A stretch of DNA of 10,494 bases from JAQUGA01 sp964521105 (GTDB taxonomy: Bacteria > Bacteroidota > Bacteroidia > Bacteroidales > WCHB1-69), in contig CAZFPO010000104.1 in the NCBI GenBank assembly GCA_964521105.1, positions 1 through 10,494 on the forward strand. The letters are read 5' to 3'. Positions 7,341 to 10,494 of the stretch are shown here, piece by piece (within the stretch, counting starts at the first letter, position 1; each line of letters opens with the position of its first letter). The notes beneath the pieces were generated by a model, which saw nothing but the letters and a program-made list of their open reading frames with translations, did not search any database and was not told the DNA's origin. The position numbers were made by a program, and so were the translations under genes.

Positions 7341-7895
7341 ATGATACGTGAAAAAGCAATTGATATTTTGCATAAAAATATCACCAACGAAAACATGATA
7401 AAGCACTGTTTAGCATCCGAAGCGGTAATGCGTGCCATAGCTAATCACTTGGGAGAAAATGAAGAAATTTGGGGATTAACAGGTCTTTTACATGATATTG
7501 ATGTAGAAATCACAAATGCTGATTCGTTAATTCATGGAACCAAATCAGCAGAATTAATTTCCGAATTAAATTTACCACAGGATTCGCTCGATGCCATATT
7601 AATGCACAACGAAATGGCTGCTCCCCGAGCTCGACAAACACCTTTCGAACATGCTCTAGCAGCAGGTGAAACCATTACTGGGCTAATTATGGCTACGGCA
7701 ATGGTTTATCCCGATAAAAAACTAAGTTCGGTAAAAACAAAATCAATTGTTAAGAGAATGAAAGAGAAAAATTTTGCAGCATCAGTTAAGCGAGAAAATA
7801 TTTTAGAGTGTGAAAAAATCGGTATTTCGCTAGATCATTTTGCGGAAATGAGCCTAAATGCGATGATTTCAATAGATAAAGCACTTGGATTATAA
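7341..7895 (+). CDS. HD-domain (HDIG-like) phosphohydrolase family protein
   Basis: This 184-residue, single-domain protein belongs to the HD superfamily of metal-dependent phosphohydrolases. The metal ligands run in order: His22 in KHCLASE, His51-Asp52 in LLHDID, His65 in HGTKSAE, His89 in LMHNE. The last ligand, usually an Asp in a motif like AxDELTGLI, appears here as Glu110 in AAGETITGLI. It is of the small soluble type widespread in anaerobes and annotated only as HDIG or HD hydrolase; no substrate is known. No signal peptide is present. The start is supported by a perfect -7 box 19 bases upstream. The next gene iorA starts 163 bp later with its own promoter, so they are probably separate transcripts. 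Confidence 0.9.
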   Translation: MIREKAIDILHKNITNENMIKHCLASEAVMRAIANHLGENEEIWGLTGLLHDIDVEITNADSLIHGTKSAELISELNLPQDSLDAILMHNEMAAPRARQTPFEHALAAGETITGLIMATAMVYPDKKLSSVKTKSIVKRMKEKNFAASVKRENILECEKIGISLDHFAEMSLNAMISIDKALGL

Positions 7896-7989
7896 TTGTT
7901 AACATTATTAAATTACCGTTATTTTTAAATTAATTATTAACAAATAAATAAATTTGATAACAAATACAAAATAGAATGTTTTAAAGGTA

Positions 7990-8020
7990 TTTGGATTATA
8001 AAAAAATATCATTAGTTTTG
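7990..8020 (+). promoter_or_regulatory. Predicted Bacteroidota-type promoter for iorAB
   Basis: TTTG (7990-7993), then 19 bases, then TAGTTTTG (8013-8020) match both boxes of the Bacteroidota housekeeping consensus with good spacing. Transcription would start near 8026, giving a leader of about 33 nt that is very A-rich and has no Shine-Dalgarno sequence. This is the best-matching promoter in the window together with that of rho. Confidence 0.65.
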
Positions 8021-8058
8021 TCCAAAATAAAGAAACAAAAAAATAAAAAATAAATACA

Positions 8059-9669
8059 ATGCAGAAATTATTATTATTAGGCGACGAAGCAATTGCACAA
8101 GCTGCTATTGACGCAGGTATTTCGGGGATATATGCATATCCAGGCACTCCATCTACCGAAATTACAGAATACATTCAACACTCAAAAGAAGCAATTTCCA
8201 AAAACATTCATCGTACATGGTCGGCAAACGAAAAAACGGCACTTGAAGGGGCTATCGGAATGTCGTATGCCGGGAAAAGAGCAATAGCTTGTATGAAACA
8301 TGTTGGATTAAATGTAGCTGCAGACCCATTTATGAATGTTGCAATTACAGGAGCTAACGGAGGATTAGTAATTGTGGTTGCAGATGATCCATCTATGCAC
8401 TCATCACAAAATGAACAGGATTCAAGATATTTTGGAAAATTTTCAATGATTCCAATATTTGAACCATCTAATCAACAAGAAGCATACGATATGACTCGAT
8501 ATGCATTTGAATTTTCGGAAAAATTTGAAATTCCAGTATTACTTCGAATCACAACACGCTTAGCTCACTCTCGTTCAGGCGTTCAATTAGGTGAAAAACT
8601 TGCTGAAAATAATGGGCACCTTCCAAAAAATCTTCGTCAATTTGTGTTACTTCCAGCAATAGCTCGAAAACAATACAACGATTTAATTGCAAAACAAATT
8701 CCAATGGAATTAGAAGCAGAAGCATCAAAATTCAATAAATTTATAGATGGTGCCGATAAATCGATGGGCATTATTGCTAGTGGTATTGCTTATAATTATT
8801 TGATGGAAAACTATCCCGACAGAATATGTCCCTATCCAATTGTTAAAATTTCACAATATCCAATACCTCGTAAATTAATCAAAAAATTATATGATAAATG
8901 CGATAGTATTTTAGTAATGGAAGAAGGCTATCCAATTATTGAAGATTTACTTCGTGGAATTTTAGATAATGGAAAACCAATAAAAGGTAGATTGAATGGA
9001 TTTTTACCTAGGGCTGGCGAATTAGACCCAAATTCAGTGGCAAAATCATTAGGAATGAATCCTTATGAAGGTTCAGCCGTTCCCGAAGTAGTAAAACAAC
9101 GCCCACCAGCACTTTGTAACGGATGTTCTCATGTTGATTCATACAATGCGTTAAATGAAGCGATTAAAAAATATGGCGAAGGTCGTGTTTTTTCCGACAT
9201 AGGTTGTTACACTTTAGGAGCATTACCTCCATTTAATGCTATTAATTCATGCGTTGATATGGGTGCTTCAATTACCATGGCTAAAGGAGCTGCGGATTCT
9301 GGTTTAGTTCCAGCTGTTGCAGTTATTGGCGATTCAACGTTTACTCATTCTGGAATGACTTCACTACTTGATGCTATTATCGACAAAAGCCCAATTACCG
9401 TATTAATTTTAGATAATTCAACTACAGGTATGACTGGTGGACAGGATTCTCATGCCATTGGACGGGTAGAACAAATTTGTTTAGGATTGGGTGTCGAACG
9501 TGAACATTTGCACATTATTAAACCACTCCGAAAAAACCATGAAGAAAATGTTGAAATAATAGCAAAAGAATTAGCTTACAACGGGTTAAGTGTAATTATT
9601 CCAACTCGCGAATGCATTCAAACGCTTAACCGCAGAATGCGTTTAAAATTCAAAGAAAAAGCAGTTTAA
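8059..9669 (+). CDS. iorA: Indolepyruvate:ferredoxin oxidoreductase, alpha subunit (no ferredoxin domain)
   Basis: IorA is the thiamine-diphosphate subunit of the enzyme that oxidatively decarboxylates aryl-pyruvates (from Trp, Phe, Tyr) to aryl-acetyl-CoA while reducing ferredoxin; the reverse reaction is possible. The 536 residues begin with the pyrimidine-binding domain (GDEAIAQAA at 8-16, YPGTPSTEI at 27-35, conserved Glu58), followed by a linking domain. The TPP-binding domain starts at LCNGCSH (352-358) and includes the Mg/TPP signature GDSTFTHSG (424-432) through LDNS (451-454) and TGMTGGQ (456-462). The chain ends at 536 after PTREC (515-519). Many homologues of about 600-650 residues continue here with two [4Fe-4S] clusters, but no CxxCxxC motif exists here. 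The stop is clean and iorB follows after 42 bp, so this looks like a natural short form. It has its own promoter. Confidence 0.95.
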   Translation: MQKLLLLGDEAIAQAAIDAGISGIYAYPGTPSTEITEYIQHSKEAISKNIHRTWSANEKTALEGAIGMSYAGKRAIACMKHVGLNVAADPFMNVAITGANGGLVIVVADDPSMHSSQNEQDSRYFGKFSMIPIFEPSNQQEAYDMTRYAFEFSEKFEIPVLLRITTRLAHSRSGVQLGEKLAENNGHLPKNLRQFVLLPAIARKQYNDLIAKQIPMELEAEASKFNKFIDGADKSMGIIASGIAYNYLMENYPDRICPYPIVKISQYPIPRKLIKKLYDKCDSILVMEEGYPIIEDLLRGILDNGKPIKGRLNGFLPRAGELDPNSVAKSLGMNPYEGSAVPEVVKQRPPALCNGCSHVDSYNALNEAIKKYGEGRVFSDIGCYTLGALPPFNAINSCVDMGASITMAKGAADSGLVPAVAVIGDSTFTHSGMTSLLDAIIDKSPITVLILDNSTTGMTGGQDSHAIGRVEQICLGLGVEREHLHIIKPLRKNHEENVEIIAKELAYNGLSVIIPTRECIQTLNRRMRLKFKEKAV

Positions 9670-9711
9670 TTTTAGGAAGAAATATCAGAATTTAATTATA
9701 AAACAATCACA

Positions 9712-10293
9712 ATGAAAATAGACATAATATTAGCTGGAGTTGGTGGACAAGGAATTTTGTCGATAGCAACTACTATTGGCTACGCTGCATTAAAATCAAA
9801 TTTATATTTAAAACAAGCCGAAGTGCATGGCATGAGCCAACGTGGTGGAGACGTTCAATCAAATTTACGTTTATCCGACCAGGAGATTTTTTCGGATTTA
9901 ATTCCAAAAGGGCAAGCCGATTTAATTATTTCGGTTGAACCCATGGAAGCTTTGAGATATTTACCTCAACTTTCGGAAAATGGTTGGATAATTACAAATG
10001 ATGAACCATTTGCTAATATTCCAAACTATCCACCAATAGAAGATATTTTATCCGAACTTAAAAAACTACCTCGAAAAATTATTATTAATGCTGACCAAAT
10101 TGCAAAAGATTTAGGCTCACCACGTTCGGCTAATATGGTAATTTTAGGCGCTGCTTCTCCTTTTTTAGCTATGGATTACCAAAGTTTAGAAGATGCTATT
10201 ACTGCTCAATTTAGCCGAAAAGGACAAGAAGTAGTAGACGTTAATATTGCTGCTCTTAGGGCTGGAAGAGAATTTGCATTAAAAAACAAATAA
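9712..10293 (+). CDS. iorB: Indolepyruvate:ferredoxin oxidoreductase, beta subunit
   Basis: This 193-residue protein is the gamma-type domain of the 2-oxoacid:ferredoxin oxidoreductase family and partners IorA. The nucleotide-like loop GVGGQG is at 9-14 and the strongly conserved EVHGMSQRGG at 37-46; the length is normal for IorB. It has no cysteine-cluster motif, so neither subunit of this enzyme carries iron-sulphur clusters. It starts 42 bp after iorA with no promoter box between, so it is co-transcribed, and it ends 23 bp before a strong intrinsic terminator. Other 2-oxoacid oxidoreductases share this domain, but the pairing with an IorA-type fused alpha subunit makes the indolepyruvate (aryl-pyruvate) assignment secure at family level. 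Confidence 0.94.
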   Translation: MKIDIILAGVGGQGILSIATTIGYAALKSNLYLKQAEVHGMSQRGGDVQSNLRLSDQEIFSDLIPKGQADLIISVEPMEALRYLPQLSENGWIITNDEPFANIPNYPPIEDILSELKKLPRKIIINADQIAKDLGSPRSANMVILGAASPFLAMDYQSLEDAITAQFSRKGQEVVDVNIAALRAGREFALKNK

Positions 10294-10316
10294 TTACTTT
10301 TTCACTATCCGAAAAA

Positions 10317-10347
10317 CCTGTAAAAGATGATTTTACAGGCTTTTTTT
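10317..10347 (+). terminator. Rho-independent terminator of iorAB
   Basis: A perfect 9-bp stem, CCTGTAAAA (10317-10325) with TTTTACAGG (10331-10339), closes a 5-base loop (GATGA). It is followed by C and seven T residues (10341-10347), and preceded by five A residues that can extend the pairing. It lies 23 bp after the iorB stop. This is the clearest intrinsic terminator in the window. Confidence 0.92.
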
Positions 10348-10354
10348 ATTTTTG
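10347..10354 (+). promoter_or_regulatory. Possible -7 promoter box directly after the iorAB terminator
   Basis: TATTTTTG matches TAnnTTTG exactly and begins on the last T of the terminator run. It lies 25 bases before the ATG at 10380. No TTTG -33 box is found at the right distance, and a T-rich context makes chance matches likely. Confidence 0.3.
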
Positions 10355-10379
10355 CAAAATAAAACAATGAAATCATAAA

Positions 10380-10494
10380 ATGAAACCAATAAAATCTCTT
10401 GAAATTGTTGCCAAATGGTTGTTACGAATTTCGGTATTATCCTGACTTCGACAAAGATTCACCCTAAAACGCTTTCCAAAAATCATCACTAAAT
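10380..10494 (+). pseudogene. Possible start of a membrane-protein gene, closed after 21 codons
   Basis: An ATG at 10380 opens a frame that encodes MKPIKSLEIVAKWLLRISVL plus Ser and then meets TGA (10443-10445). The peptide looks like the beginning of a membrane protein: a short basic N-terminus followed by an amphipathic to hydrophobic segment. The same frame is open again from 10446 to the window edge, but the downstream peptide (basic, LRQRFTLKRF) does not continue a membrane helix. The other two plus-strand frames also stop before the end. A -7-like box lies 25 bases upstream. It may be a broken gene, a sequence or assembly fault near a contig edge, or simply non-coding DNA. On the minus strand a 37-codon frame also crosses this stretch without a recognisable product. 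Confidence 0.25.

Noticed and set aside
7896..7943. TTGTTAA ... TTAACAA inverted repeat after the HD-domain gene
   Set aside because: The arms are 7 bp, AT-rich and 34 bases apart, with no U-tract; expected by chance in DNA of this composition.
7908..8174. Minus-strand 88-codon open frame across the iorA promoter
   Set aside because: It covers the iorA promoter and the first part of iorA; its Phe/Ile-rich tail simply reflects AT-rich intergenic DNA.
8093..8287. Plus-strand 64-codon frame inside iorA
   Set aside because: Wholly contained in another frame of iorA, which has conserved domain motifs throughout that stretch.
1..10494. CRISPR arrays, tRNA or rRNA genes, insertion sequences, riboswitches
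   Set aside because: No regularly spaced repeats, no cloverleaf-like sequence, no transposase and no leader resembling a known riboswitch were seen.

Overview
The window looks like a chromosomal segment of a Bacteroidota bacterium, most likely an anaerobe of the Bacteroidales. Evidence for this: the DNA is AT-rich; start codons have A-rich leaders without clear Shine-Dalgarno sequences; several genes carry the Bacteroidota -7 promoter box TAnnTTTG, two of them with a correctly spaced TTTG -33 box; and Rho has the long disordered insertion typical of this phylum. An anaerobic lifestyle is inferred from a flavodiiron protein and a ferredoxin-dependent 2-oxoacid oxidoreductase.

Layout from left to right. 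Positions 1-215 hold no recognisable gene. A GIY-YIG/DUF4357 nuclease-like gene (216-1088, minus) lies just downstream of rho (1171-3240, minus), with a 14-bp tandem repeat between them. Rho diverges from a patatin-like phospholipase gene (3459-4298, plus). That gene converges on a three-gene minus-strand operon transcribed from about 7160 down to 4319: flavodiiron protein (FprA type), an unknown lipoprotein, and an NfsA-type nitroreductase. The first two genes overlap by 8 bp and the last two are 5 bp apart. A divergent HD-domain hydrolase gene follows (7341-7895, plus). Next come iorA and iorB (8059-10293, plus), the two subunits of indolepyruvate:ferredoxin oxidoreductase, with their own promoter and a strong intrinsic terminator. 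The last 115 bases start what may be another gene, but its frame is closed after 21 codons.

How the genes fit together: the FprA operon reads as an oxygen/nitric-oxide and redox-stress unit in which the lipoprotein is the unexplained member. IorAB converts aryl-pyruvates from aromatic amino acids to aryl-acetyl-CoA and reduces ferredoxin. This IorA ends where the usual C-terminal ferredoxin domain would begin, so its electrons must leave by another carrier. Rho, patatin and the HD protein are housekeeping or general-function genes. I found no convincing new multi-gene system. The best leads are the lipoprotein in the FprA operon, the ferredoxin-less IorA, the Rho disordered region and the broken right end.
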